From Ahaetulla prasina (lineage: Eukaryota > Chordata > Lepidosauria > Squamata > Colubridae): a stretch of 64,000 nucleotides of DNA. The notes below the pieces were generated by a model, which did not search any database, was not told the DNA's origin, and saw only the letters and a program-made list of their open reading frames with translations. Position 1 is the first letter of the stretch, and the number at the start of each line of letters is the position of its first letter. Position numbers and translations under genes: made by a program. This document shows, in pieces, positions 12,539-24,504 of this stretch. The stretch spans positions 161,036,438-161,100,437 of the forward strand of contig NC_080540.1 in the NCBI RefSeq assembly GCF_028640845.1, in the 5' to 3' direction.

Positions 12539-12671
12539 CAGGGGTCTCCAACCTTGGTCCCTTTAAGACTTGTGGACTTCAACTCCCAGAGAAGTTTTGA
12601 ACTTTGCTGGCTGAGGGACTCTGGGAGTTGAAGTCCACAAGTCTTAAAGGGACCAAGGTTGGAGACCCCTG
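12539..12671. mobile_element. Foldback hAT MITE 2 (recombinant)
   Basis: Same palindromic family, with a variant left arm ('agaagttttgaactttgctg') shared with MITE 3. The left flank is ctgtagag and the right flank atctatat, so its two ends do not match each other. They match MITE 3 (left) and MITE 1 (right), as expected for an unequal-exchange product. Confidence 0.9.
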
Positions 12672-13076
12672 ATCTATATGGTATACTTGGGAGACCATAT
12701 AACCCCTCCATCCCATCAGTTTCTAGGAAGACTATTTTTAAACACTGGTTTAGTGTTCAAACCAATTTTTCTGCAGTGCAGAGGGAGTCTCCCTTCTTGC
12801 TCACAACACAGCCTCATGAAGGAAGGAGGATGTGTGCTGTTGTGAGTTGCACTGGTTGGTGGGGGGTGGGGAGCATATGGCACACTGGGAGTCTCCTCCC
12901 CACTGCATCATACAATCCAACTGGCATAAGGATTTGGGCAATATACAGGAGTTTCCGTTCTTGCACAACACCCCTGTGATTCTCAGCTGATAGGTATATG
13001 TGTGGAGGGTGTGTTTTTTGCGGGGGGAAGGTTGCATGCTATGATGAGAAGACTTGTTCTTCAACACATTGTAGAG
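12672..13076. repeat. Tandem duplication, unit B
   Basis: Second copy of 12132-12538, differing by a few substitutions and a small change in the T-run near 13011. High identity implies a young duplication. Confidence 0.95.
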
Positions 13077-13209
13077 CAGGGGTCTCCAACCTTGGTCCCT
13101 TTAAGACTTGTGGACTTCAACTCCCAGAGAAGTTTTGAACTTTGCTGGCTGAGGGACTCTGGGAGTTGAAGTCCACAAGTCTTAAAGGGACCAAGGTTGG
13201 AGACCCCTG
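13077..13209. mobile_element. Foldback hAT MITE 3
   Basis: Same palindromic MITE with the variant left arm. The flanks ttgtagag (13069-13076) and ctgtagag (13210-13217) match at 7 of 8. Confidence 0.9.
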
Positions 13210-13609
13210 CTGTAGAGGATGGAGTTCTATGGTTCAGTCTGGATCAACAGGCTACAAACCAGAATTTCTTGGACAGACCTGGAAAGACAGTAACCTTGAT
13301 CACAGCAGAAAAACACAAAGAGACTTAAACAGCTCCCTCCCACAATGTGTGTGATATCTGTGCTCTGTTAATGTTAAAGCCAGCAGATCTGACCTTTTGT
13401 CTACTAAAAGTTGCCCTCTTCTAAATTAAACATTGTTAACTTCAAGTAGACAAGGGACAAGTAATTTTTGAATAGGTGATGCATGACAAATCTCTAGATC
13501 AGTGATGAGAAATCTAAGACACGCGTTTCGGGTGACACACCAGCATTCACCAACGTCTGACCATAACTATTTTTGAAAGTACGACCTGTTCTTGCACGAT
13601 TTTTTTTTA

Positions 13610-13905
13610 AGGCTGCGGAGGCTGCAGAAGACTATTCTCTGAAGCTGCTTCAAGAACAAAAGGTGTGGTTGAATCTGGCACTGAATTTACAAGAAGGACT
13701 GGATTAGATCTTAAATTTGTATTGGTTTTAAATGGGTTTTATTATTTATATTGTTTTTTAATAATTCGGCCTTCTAGAATAAGTTTTTTAATTGTTATTT
13801 TAGTCTGTATTTATATGTGCTTTTTACTTGCCTGTGAACCGCCCTGAGTCCCTTGGGAGATAGGGCGGTATATAAATGTGATTAATAAATAATAAATAAA
13901 TAAGA
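13610..13905 (+). mobile_element. L2-like LINE 3' end fragment
   Basis: 3' UTR text ending in the CCGCCCTGAGTCCCTTGGGA...AGGGCGG hairpin (13839-13868), then 'tatataaatgtgattaataa' and an (AAAT)-rich tail. The left boundary is approximate. Confidence 0.7.
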
Positions 13906-14052
13906 AGAAGAAGGAGAAATAAAGACAAACATCAGACTTGAATTCTTGCTATACAAGAAGCAGCCCAGAAAGGAACTTCTCTAATTTCTGAAAAATTCTT
14001 GCATTTTTCAGATACTTATACAGAGCGTGCTTTAATCTGGCAAGATTTTGTC

Positions 14053-14189
14053 CAGTGGTGGGATTCAGCCAGTTCGCACCCCTTCTAGAGAACCGGTTGT
14101 TAACTTTCTGAAGAGTTTGGTGAACTAGTTGTTGGAAGAAATCATTAGAGCAGAGAACCAGTTGCTAAATTATTTGAATCCCACCACTG
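14053..14189. mobile_element. hAT MITE, second family, perfect TSD
   Basis: Starts CAGTGGTGGGATTCAGCCAG, ends GAATCCCACCACTG, 137 bp, flanked by attttgtc (14045-14052 and 14190-14197). The interior contains 'agagaaccggttgttaac'. Confidence 0.9.
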
Positions 14190-14654
14190 ATTTTGTCTAT
14201 GGATGAACATACAATAAGAAACTTCTTTTTGCTCTTACTCGGGTCATTCTTGGCTTCCTGTGCCTGACAGAAGGCCTCCTGCGACCTGGAGCAGCCTGGT
14301 AAGCCTCAGGGGACTGTCAGCAGAAAGATAACACTGCCTGACAGTAAGCGGTGTGTGGCAGATCCTGAAAAGCGCTGGGCCGAAGGGACAATCATGCTGT
14401 TCCTCAGGCTTGCACGCATTGGGAGATGGCGTGAGGCGGACTTTTTGATAGCAGTGATGGGAGCACGATGAAGTCAAGGCCTGGTTCTCTATTTCAGGCT
14501 CAGGCTCAGTGCTGTTGCCAAGTGCCACCGTTAAGGGCGGCCTAGAAGGGGAGGTAGAGATTTGTTTCTCTTTTGTTTTGTTAGGGTGTAAGTGACACAC
14601 CTGGAGAATCAAGTTACGCAGCTTCCAAATTTGACATGTTTAACTTGGAAAGGT

Positions 14655-14965
14655 TCACCATCCTGGAATGAGCTTCCTCTGGGGTTACGATTACTCCCCG
14701 ACCTCCGGACCTTCCGACACGAGCTCAAGATTTTTTTATTCCACCAAGCAGGGTTGGCCTAAGATACTATTGTTTTAAGTGGGGTTTTATCATTGTTCTT
14801 TGAATAATTTTTAATAGGTACTAGCCAAATTGAATTAGATTTTTATATTGTCTTTTAATTCTGTTTATAAATATTGTTTTTTATGTTGGCTGTAAACCGC
14901 CCTGAGTCCTTCGGGAGAAGGGCGGTATAGAAATTTAATAAATACTAAATACTAATACTAAATCC
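14655..14965 (+). mobile_element. L2-like LINE 3' end
   Basis: Begins in the coding tail ('ctggaatgagcttcctctgg', then 'ctccggaccttccgacacg'). It continues through the 3' UTR to the hairpin at 14897-14925 and ends in a (TAAATAC)-like tail. Confidence 0.82.
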
Positions 14966-16373
14966 GTGCTCTGGATTCTTTGGCAGCAAATCAAAAGTGG
15001 CTGAGTATCACCGAATAATGGTTTGAAAGTAGGGGGTGCAACATGTGTTAAGTTAACTAGTACATATATAACATCTTTTATTAATTAGCAGAGTAACATT
15101 TCAGCTTGTATTCCCTTGAGTCACAGGTCTTTTTGAAGAAATTTCAAAAATCCTCTCAAAATAATAAGACTATCCATATTTATTAACACATAAACTGATA
15201 CAGCCGAGGAAACTGCTGTAAGAAAATAGGAGGAGGAAGTAGTATTATGTATGTTCCTTACTTAGAGTTATTTATAAAAAAATAATACAGTGAAGGTATA
15301 TGATTCCTGTTACTAGCTGTTACATATCTTATTTGCAAACAATGGAAAATTAAAAGTACATGTAATGTTGGTTGAGTGGTATTTTAAAGTGTGGGAAGCT
15401 GCTTTGGCTAAAAAAAAATAAAAAATGGGAAAACCACACAAATTAGGGATACGATGATTTAGATATGAATATCATTAAGATACATTAACAATGGTTCTAT
15501 AATATTGTTCTGGATAGAAATCAAACAATGATTGTTTTTTTTAAAAAAATCTGTGTTTATTTCCTTACCTGTTGCATGAATCTTTGTAGTATATGTATGC
15601 GCCAAAGGTTTTTTTTTCTTTTTGCATTTTTCTTGATTTTTTAACCCAACCAACTCTGTATTCTATTTTTTTTTTATCTTGATGCACAATTAAAAAGAAA
15701 AAAGAAGAAGGAAAAGCAGAAAAAATGATATCTGGAAGGAGGATATCCTTTTCCTATGTTTTGATTATACTTAGCTGGGGTGGTTAATCATTAGACCCAA
15801 AATATACCTCTACCTTTTCTTTTCTTTTTTGAGGCTCTTGAAGTCCTCTGGCCCCAATTGTGGAAAACGAGGCACATCTTCTGCCCTTCTAAGGTGGAAA
15901 GATCATAAAAACCATAGTGTAACTTCTAATATAGACATGTCACAGTTAAAAAGCAGAAAACCTCTAAATTTCTCCCCCTTAAATCTTGTCCCACCCACGT
16001 GTATGATGTGGCCTTGTCACTTTGTGGTAATTGCCTCCCTGAATATTAAAATAGCCCTTGGTCACTGAAAGATTGCCCACATAGCTATGTCTAGTATTGC
16101 CAGCTTTTTAATCAATCCCTGCTCTTCCTGTATTCAAGAAACAAAGTGAGGTCAGTGTGCTTTCAATGGGGAAAAAAAAAGACATATTTGATCTAGAGCT
16201 GATGCAACATAATATTTAAGATTGGGTGCCTCCATATATGGCATTGCAATGACAAAGGCTGAGTTCATATATCATACTAAGCCAATAATGTGGTTTGGGC
16301 TTGGCTTAACAAACTTGAGTATACATTGATGTGGCCATTATGGCATATTCAACAAAGAATAAAACAAATCAAT
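14966..16373. other. No recognised gene; SINE tail remnant
   Basis: At about 15205-15300, 'aaaataggaggaggaagtag' and a nearby (AATA) stretch resemble the tail of the SINE at 2046-2190. The rest is AT-rich and unassigned. Confidence 0.4.
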
Positions 16374-16903
16374 TGTTGTTAGTTGTGAAGTCATGTCCGA
16401 CCCATTGTGACCCCATGGACAACTTTCCTCCAGGCCTTCCTGTCCTCTACCATCCTCTGGAGTCCATTTAGGCTCACGCCTACTGCTTCAGTGACTCCAT
16501 CCAGCCACCTCGTTCTCTGTCATCCCTTTCTTCTTTTGCCCTCAATCTTTCCCAGCATTAGGCTCTTCTCCAGTGAGTCCTTCTTTCTCATTAGGTGGCC
16601 AAAGTATTTCAGTTTCATCTTCAGGATCTGGTCTTCCAAAGAGCAGTCAGGGTTGATCTCCTCTAGGACTGACCGGTTTGATCGCCTTGCAGTCCAAGGG
16701 ACTCGCAGGAGTCTTCTCCAGCACCAGAGTTCAAAGGCCTCAATTCTTTGGCGCTCAGCCTTTCTTATGGTCCAGCTTTCACAGCCATACATTGCAACTG
16801 GGAAAACCATAGCCTTGACTATACGCACTTTTGTTGGCAGGGTGATGTCTCTGCTTTTTAGTAAGCTATCTAGATTTGCCATAGCTTTCCTTCCCAGGAG
16901 CAA
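16374..16903 (-). mobile_element. Bov-B LINE (RTE clade) 3' fragment
   Basis: The minus strand encodes the C-terminal part of Bov-B reverse transcriptase: motifs SLLKSRDITLPTKVRIVKAM, MYGCESWTIRKAERQRIEAF, WCWRRLLRVPWTARRSNR, LKYFGHLMRKKDSLEKSLM. The ORF 16520-16903 is open, then breaks before the normal C-terminus. The element ends in the Bov-B 3' signature: the complement of 'gtccgac' plus 'gttgttagttgtgaag', that is a (CAA)n-type tail. It is 5'-truncated. Confidence 0.92.
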
Positions 16904-17879
16904 GCAAATAAATCAATATAGATATAATATATAATATAATATAAATCAATATAAGGAACAAATCAATATAGGAATGTAATTGTGCTTTACTCATCCCCCC
17001 CTTTTAGAGGAGTTCTCAAGAGTTGTCATTGCTCTATCATTGCTTTCCTTTTTCTACCATTTTTCAGAGAAATAGAGCACTCCTGGTGTACTCAATCGCA
17101 AGATACTGTGCTGTTACCAACAGGATTCACGCTAAGCTATTATGTATGAATAAACCACCGTTGGCTGGATTTGTACAATATAGTGAGCTCAACCCAAACA
17201 AGCCATATTAAGATTTAGTGCAATGTGTGAAGTTAGCCACCTTGTATTTTCCTGTTTACCTGAGTTTCTGCAGAAAGGAGAAAAAAAAATCCCTGACATA
17301 AAGTCTGGGAAAACATGGGATAACTCAAGAGATCCTTAAGCTGAACATCTGTCTGCATAACATTTTAGCGAATGAGGTTGGGCACTTGTACAATAAAAGC
17401 CTCGCCTGGAAGCACTAGGCACTGCCAATACAACAGAAGCAAAAGAAAACAAACAACACCTCGGCTTTTTTCAACCTAATCCGCAAACCTAATTGCCTTT
17501 GCAATATAAAAAGACTTTTAACTTTTGAGTTGGGCAGTGATGCATCCGGAGGAACTTACTGTTTTGGTAGATGCCTTTTCATCTGCAGCATTTAATCTTT
17601 ACAAACAATCTGGGACAGAGCACTAAACTTGTTTTTCCTCTCTGTATTTTTCAGCACATATGCTTCTGGAACGACCATATCTGTTTCCAAGTATTAAAAC
17701 TATTTTGGAGTTATTACACAATGCTAAGAAACACACACGTTTCAGGGCTAATTTTAAAATGCTTTTAAAAACTTGTTTACTTTTTACTGGGCATCCAGTA
17801 AACTATCTGCAAAATAGCTTTTAAATTCTTCAATCTGTCATAAACATTTCTTCTGAGTACAATAATAGTCAACTGTAAT
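16904..17879. other. No recognised feature
   Basis: Includes an ATATAAT-rich patch near 16916-16970 that adjoins the Bov-B break point. The remainder is unassigned. Confidence 0.4.
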
Positions 17880-17957
17880 TTGACTATAACTGTAAGCCGC
17901 CCTGAGTCTTCGGAAAAGGGCGGGATATAAATGTAAATAAATAAATAAATAAAAAAA
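17880..17957 (+). mobile_element. SINE/LINE tail with UUCG hairpin
   Basis: 'ctgtaagccgccctgagtct' followed by 'tcgg...gggcgggatataaatg' (hairpin 17897-17923) and (AAAT)n. This is the same tail as the tRNA SINE at 43890-44150, where the inner stem is one pair shorter than in the LINEs. Confidence 0.65.
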
Positions 17958-18589
17958 CTTCGCATATGCAATAGATAAAAAAAGTGTTGTTTTAAAAGAA
18001 AAAAGTGGCAATATAGACTGTCCTCTTGAATTAGATCATTGCCATCTATACGGCTGTATCTTGCTTGGTAGAGTGGATGCGGTATATTAGGATCATATCC
18101 GTGCAAGAGCATTTTGCTCTCAAACTACGGAAAGTTAATTTTAGTTCAGTTGGTTTCTTTTAATAAACATGTGTTATGTAGCTTTAGAAGTTGCAAATTT
18201 AGAAGCTACTTTTGCAAGTGATTATTTATTTAGAGGCCTTCTTCTGGTCACCAATCTCATTATAAAGGACTCTAGGAGGTTCACAACAACCCCTTAAAAA
18301 CATGGCTAAAAACAAAAGTATCCCTTTTATAATTTCAGTTGGTCATTCATCTACTATTGCCAGCTTGGTCAAACAGAGGAATATTGATGTAATGAAGTCT
18401 TGTCAGCATTCTCTTGCCACAGGGGGTCATGGAATATTATGCAGGATTGAAAAAACTAAGCAGGGATGCTTAGATGCTTTCTAAAATGGTGGCCCATGAC
18501 CATTCGGCTCTGCAGTGCTTCTGTTAAAGAGAGACTGTCCCATTTGGGAGGGGTGGTCAAGCAGGGGATCAGTCTAGAATCCTTACGTA

Positions 18590-18590
<1 letters not shown>

Positions 18591-18637
<47 letters not shown>
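18591..18637. repeat. (AC)n microsatellite
   Basis: Uninterrupted AC dinucleotide run of about 23 units. Confidence 0.98.
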
Positions 18638-18638
<1 letters not shown>

Positions 18639-19369
18639 CTTGAATGCCATTTGAACCTTATCTAGTCTTCCCAGGGGCAAGTTGCCAGTCTGAGAAGACT
18701 GATGTAAAATAGGCTTGAGCGATAAAGTAGCTAGTTTATGGTTTACATGTGTGAATTTGATTTTTGTGCCTGACAATTTCAGACTCAAACAGAAGAAAGT
18801 GCTTTGGAATACATCAGGGTCTTTTATATTACCAGTTGACAATTCCTGAAATCAAACATAGCTTTCCCCAAGATTGTGCTTCAGATGTGATTAACCGTGT
18901 AATTTTGAGAAAAGATGTAGCTGGTTTAAGGAGTAGCTGAGAGTTGTTAAATTAGCTCGCTCAGTGCTTTTCCTCCGAGTCCAGTGCCGAGGAGCCTTAT
19001 TATGTGCTGCAAGAACCAACAAGTCAGAATTATGCCTAGTTAGTGGCCGACTAAATTAAGCAACTTTTAGACTGCAGCTCTGTATAAGTAGGTGGTCATG
19101 GGTCCCCATTAGCTGGGGTACTAGTCTGGAGATTCTCAGATTTATTCCTAGGAAATCTTGGAACAATGTCACTCTGGAGAAAGGAAGCAGGAATTACTAC
19201 AGAATTCTTTGTATAAAGTCCAAACTAGTTTCCCAGATGTAATTCATGAAACCATGATGATGCTCACACTGGTGTTATACTCTTATTAAATTTTCATCCT
19301 GCATTTCCTCTCCAAGAGACTTTTACATGCCTGTATAGCAGATGCATTCTACTTGATTACAGCTTCACA

Positions 19370-19469
<100 letters not shown>

Positions 19470-19487
19470 CATTCCTAGTCTCATATA

Positions 19488-19862
19488 CAGGGTAGTCCTT
19501 GACTTACAACCACAGTTGAGCCCAAAATTTCTGTTGTTAAGTGAGACATTTGTTAAGTGAATTTTGCCCCATCCTGTGACCTGTCTTGTTAAAGGAATCC
19601 CTGCAATTGTGATGTTAGTGACACAGTTGTTAAGTGAAACTGACTTTCCCATCGATTTTGCTCATCGGAAGGTGGCAAAAATGATCACATGACCCCAGGA
19701 CACTGCAACCATCATAAAGATGAACCAATTATCAAGTGTCTGGATTTTTATCACATGACCTCAGGGACACAATGGTCGTGTGAAAAAGAGACGTCATTTT
19801 TTCAATGTTGTTGTAAGTTTGAACAGTCACTAAACAAACTGTTGTAAGTCGAGGGCTAGCTG
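19488..19862. mobile_element. TA-target MITE (Tc1/mariner-like), full length
   Basis: TA|CAGGGTAGTCCTTGACTTAC at the left and 'gtaagtcgagggctagctg'|TA at the right are inverted ends flanked by TA. The 375-bp interior has repeated 'gttgttaagtga' and 'gatcacatgacc' landmarks and no ORF. Inverted CAG...CTG ends with TA duplication fit pogo/Tigger-type MITEs. Confidence 0.82.
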
Positions 19863-20210
19863 TAAATGGTATTTTATTATTTTGTAAGTCATGAAAACAT
19901 ACCAAATAGTTGAAACAGCTTTAAATGATGTGGGTCGGTTACTCAGTATCCTGCCGGTCAAGGCCAACAATCGGTTTAGCTATGTATTCACTTTGCTAAC
20001 TGTGACGTGTCAGGTTTTGAAAATCTGACAGGCAGGAAGTGAAGGCTACCTTACTGTTTGTTCCCAGAATTTTATATTTCAAAAAAATGTCCTGTTTGAA
20101 AACAGATTTTTCCATTGCACTTACTTACCCAGAGACATTCAGCTGCCCTCCTATGCGAGATTCCACTCCCCACTTCCAATATTCCAATACTCCTTTTTGT
20201 ACTGCTAGAA

Positions 20211-20524
20211 CAGGGGTCGGCAACCTTAAACACTCAAAGAGCCACAAAGGTCCTAACCAGAAGCCTCCGTTCAATTCTGGAGCCGACCGGAAGTCCAGTT
20301 CCCCCATCATCGTCTCCTCCTAGCGCGGTGTCCTTTTTTCTCTGCTGACCAGAAGTTTGGTTCCCCCACCAAAGAGTGTCCTCCTAGCGCAGCATCCTTT
20401 TTCCTCTACCTTTTTCCTCTAACCGAAAGCCCTATCAATTGTGGAGCTGACCAGCAACAAGGAGCCGCAGCAGAAGGATGAAAGAGCCACATGCGGCTCC
20501 AGAGCCGCAGGTTGCTGACCCTTG
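20211..20524. mobile_element. hAT MITE, perfect TSD with central TA
   Basis: CAGGGGTCGGCAACCTTAAA at the left and 'ggttgctgacccttg' at the right, flanked by tgctagaa (20203-20210 and 20525-20532). The interior has two 'agccgac/tgacc..gaag' repeats. It is non-coding. Confidence 0.88.
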
Positions 20525-20532
20525 TGCTAGAA

Positions 20533-21254
20533 AAACAACCTTCCACCAACATGTTGGGTGTTTATTAGCCAGAGAGGCTTAATACTTAATAGAAAGTAAC
20601 CAAGGGTTGTGACAAGATGAAGTAGCCTACCTCAGACAGTGGAACAGGTGTATGTGCACAGTGACTGGGATTTCTTAAAAGTGGGTGGAGGGGCCATTTT
20701 GTGACCTGCCTTAGACTGGTATTGAGCTTATGAGCAAGCCTAGGCAGGAAGAAAGCCTCCAAGGGTCATCTCATTCTCAAATATGAACTATGGCAATATA
20801 GTGAACCTCAAGGAATTAAAGTCCAGCCTGGCTGGTGTTGCCTGTAATTGCCCTTCCTTCTGATGAGAGTTTGTCTCCTCACAAAAGTCTATTGTGCTGT
20901 TGTGAAAGCCCGGCTGACAGAAGGTCTTTGTTCCAAAGGGGTGATCTTGGGAGGGAGGCTGGGAGCTGCAGTAGTCACCATTTCCCGAAGGACAGCTTTT
21001 GTGGCAATTGTCCTGGGGAGTGCAATTCCTCCTTGGCCATGGGAACTAAAAGCAGGGGACTCCCTGTCAGCCTCTCGGTGACCCCTAGAGGCAATGCCTG
21101 CCTCCTTAGCCACTTCTAAGATGCTACCACTACAAGGACAAGACAAAACTGCCTCATCCCACAGTTCAGTCAGCTCATTCTTTAAAAGGGTCATCCAGGT
21201 TTGCCTTTCTCAAGTAGGTAAGGACACTCTAAGAGATCAGCATATCTCAATCTT
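20533..21254. other. No recognised feature
   Basis: Moderate-GC unique-looking DNA. The open frames on both strands at 20835-21194 overlap and show no family features. Confidence 0.45.
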
Positions 21255-21345
21255 GGAGAACTTTTAAGTCCGGGCTGGAGAATTCTGGGAGTCGAAGTCC
21301 ACACAGACTTAAAAGTTGTGGAGTTTGAGAAACCCTGCTCCAGAT
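21255..21345. mobile_element. Decayed foldback MITE
   Basis: 'cttttaagtccgggctggag' and 'ctgggagtcgaagtccacac' then 'agacttaaaagttgtgg' are degenerate versions of the palindromic MITE arms. Confidence 0.5.
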
Positions 21346-21416
21346 GGATGGACTGGGCATTGCAGAAGGAGGAGGATATGCAGAAGAAGGAGGGTAGAGG
21401 GGGGTTGATATAGATC

Positions 21417-21894
21417 CAGGGGTGAAATGCTCACGGTTCGGACCAGATTGGGCGATCCGGTAGCAATGGGGGCAGGTAGTTCAGAGAACCGGTAGCAAAA
21501 ATCCCTGCCCCCCCTCACTGCCCACGCCTCGCTGTTCCTCTTCTCTGTCTCTGAAGCTCTCGGTGGTGATATAGCTGCAAACGGCCTTAAATGACTGCCG
21601 TGGCGCTTCAAAGGGCCGCACTACAGCTGATCAGCGCTGTAGGAGGCTAGTAGACAGATGCCTCTATTTTTAAAGAAGGTAGACCGGTGCCTCCCAAAAA
21701 AGGGCACTTACTAGACCAGTGCCTCTTTTTTTAAAGAAGGTAGACTGGTGCGCTCCCAAGTTTTGTATACTTTATTATTTTTATTATTTATTATTATTGG
21801 CCATGCCCATTCAGTCACCTGACCACCAAGCCACGCCCACCAATTAAGCCACGCCCACAGAACCAGTAGGGAAAATTTTTAGGTTTCACCTCTG
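21417..21894. mobile_element. hAT-type MITE, long variant
   Basis: CAGGGGTGAAATGCTCACGG start, GGTTTCACCTCTG end, flanked by tatagatc (21409-21416) and tatagacc (21895-21902). It is 478 bp, with a longer interior than its relatives, including 'gtagaccggtgc' repeats and an ATT-rich run. Confidence 0.85.
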
Positions 21895-21902
21895 TATAGA
21901 CC

Positions 21903-24504
21903 CCAGGTTGCCCCCAGCTTCCATGCTTGTGAGCAGCTACAAAGGCTCCAGAAAAGCAGTAACTTTGCAGGCAGTAAAAGTGCCACTTTATTAGAAATGT
22001 GGTACAGTAGCACCAGATTGGATTGTACTTCCATACATAAGGATCCAGTTTCTTTCAGCATTCTTTCCGCCCCCCCCTCCAACATAGCTTATATTTTTAT
22101 TTTTATTTTTAAATTAAAAATAAGCAAAATCCAAAGCAAAAATGAGCTTTCGTGTGAGCTGCTTGAGCAGGCAAACAACAGAGAGTGATGATTTGCACTT
22201 CTGAAGCAATATACCGGACTACATTTTGTATTAACTAGCTAATAATAACTCCCCTCTCTCAAAAACTTTAGAGTTTCTCCACGTTGTGAGTTAAATCACA
22301 TTTGAGGTTCCCTTTGAGAAGCCAATTAATGATGTTGGAAGCAGGGGCAGCGCACAGAAACTCAGTGGAAATAGTGTGCCTAAATACTGCAAAATGGACG
22401 GGGAGAACTTGACACAAGAATATTGTTTTTCTAGCAATGACCTCTTGTTGGTAATTAACTATGTGAGCTTCTTCTATCCAGTGGCCTTGACCTGAGCTCC
22501 AAACCAAGCAGATCAAAGCAACCTGGGAAGCATTTAACCACATAGGTCCACAGACATTAGACTTTTGAAAAGGAATAATTCCCCAAAACAATAGAGGATG
22601 TTGTGCCAGGGATTTCCTTCTCTAAGGCTTAAGCTGTTGATAGTTGGTTTGCTAAACCGAGTAGATCCCTACCAAAAAATGAGAACACTCAAATATTGAG
22701 AATTTGCTTCTCAAAATATCCAGTATTAACAAGCTTCCAGATCCACCTGAATCTTTTTTTTTTAATCAAAAATGAATAGAAGTTAAAACAAAAAGCATTT
22801 TAGATTATAAATATTTCATTTCTCCCCCAAAATATGAAGCTACAACTAAAAAGAACAAAGCAAGTTGCAGGTGGCACTGTTTTGCACAAGGAAAGCTCTT
22901 TCCCAATGAACAGAGAGACCGTTCTGATCTCTCAGAAAATAAATGCCTTTGGTTAGAGGCTTTTTGGAGAATCCAGCCACCTCCTCACCTCTATTTATTT
23001 TTCATCATAATTTAAGGATAAATATATTTCTAGATTAAATATATGGGAAGAGAAAGGTTCAAAACAGCCTTGTAGCACCTATATGGGACATCTTGTGAGC
23101 TATTCTTCTTATTTCTCTTATGAAATTACTGGTTTTCCTCTTCAACTTCCTTTACCTTGGTAAAATAAAGAACATTAGAATTTCTCTATTTCTGCACTTC
23201 AGTGGAACAGTCCATTTGTACTTTATAAGGTCATGTCCCTAATATTCAAAATAAGGCCCAAATTAGCTCTTGGCATAATAAGTGACATTCATAGAAAACC
23301 AGGGGAAACCAGGCAGAAATTCTACCTGCGAAATGCCAAAATCTTCTTCGGAGTGATCACTGCATGACCCAATCAACTACACAATACTTGCTGATCTGGC
23401 AGCAAAAAATATATGGACAGAAATCAAGGGAGAACAGAATCCCCATTTATACTGGTGGAAGAGTGATGGCTGTATAATTGGCTGCTAATTTGTCCTTCCG
23501 AATTATTACCTAAGGCCTCCAGAACCACGACTTTTGATTTTAAATAGGATGGGATTTTTAATAGCAAAAGTTCCTTTTATATTTACTGAAGCAACAATTT
23601 CGAACCAGTAGCTTCCAAGTTTATTTAAAGAAAGGGTGGAGGCTTAGTAATAAAATTCCATATCTGGATCCTGCCAGGGCTTATAAATCTTGAAGAGCTT
23701 GACAAATAGGCACAGTTTTACCAGCTGTGGCTTTTCCCATCAATGCTATCAGTCACCTGGAGAGCCATTCCTTGTAAAACTTTTTTTTTCTTGCAGCTCT
23801 TAAAACTCTAATAAGCACTCTTTCAGCATCTGAAGCTAACCAACTTATTAATTCATATACTTATCAAATTTGTTTGCTGCCCATTTCACTGCGAGATGAC
23901 TATTTGACTATTATCTTCTGAGTATTGCACTAGAGTCTGGGAAGAAGGGCACGCTCAATGGTGCAGATACACTGTTCTAATCTCAAAGAAGGCCATTGTT
24001 TTTATCCGTCACCTACGGGTGCCAGAAGTTAGGAGAGGTGCTCAGAATCATATGCTCAGCGGGTTTACATGAGATGGAAAGTGATTCCTATACATACCCT
24101 GAGAAAAATTTATTTCAGTCCTGCCCAGCCTGCTACTTGGCTAGTCCTACACATGATATTACGAGTTCAATGTTTTGGCCATTATCCAAATGATCACATA
24201 AAGAGACCTCAGCGGGTAGCTATTTTGGTTTTAACAGCTTAAGAAACAATAGCGGATGTAGCTTCAGATTTTGCCTATGAGTCTTTAGCCACAAAGTCAT
24301 AGACTTTCTGAGGTCCCAGCTGAATTTGGCTTCTGGATTGGGGTTAGGGAAGCTTTACATAAGGTACAATCTTAGCTAGAGGAATGGCTAACGGCAACAG
24401 CGGTTGTGTTTCATCCACAAATAAATTATTTAGCAGGAAGCACTCAAAGAAGAACGGTGGAGATGGTACGAAGTAAGCAAGCTGGAGCACGCGCACAGTA
24501 CCCA
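21903..24504. other. Repeat-poor region 3' of SP7; likely holds the 3' UTR
   Basis: About 2.6 kb with no recognisable mobile element, lying immediately downstream of the SP7 stop on the minus strand. Candidate minus-strand AATAAA signals are at 24109-24114, 23620-23625 and 22994-22999. I cannot tell which is used. That this is 3' UTR is inferred from position only. Confidence 0.5.

Noticed and set aside
12119..12979. Two identical 106-codon open frames
   Set aside because: Identity follows from the 540-bp tandem duplication. The frames start inside a MITE and have no protein-like features.
11997..13209. Regularly spaced palindromic repeats resembling a CRISPR array
   Set aside because: Only three repeats of about 133 bp with 406-bp near-identical 'spacers'. 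They are foldback transposons with 8-bp TSDs in a eukaryotic genome.
14244..14612. 122-codon minus-strand open frame
   Set aside because: No recognisable domain or splice context. The composition reflects local GC content. It cannot be separated from chance.
16407..16934. 175-codon plus-strand frame
   Set aside because: Antisense shadow of the Bov-B RT on the minus strand.
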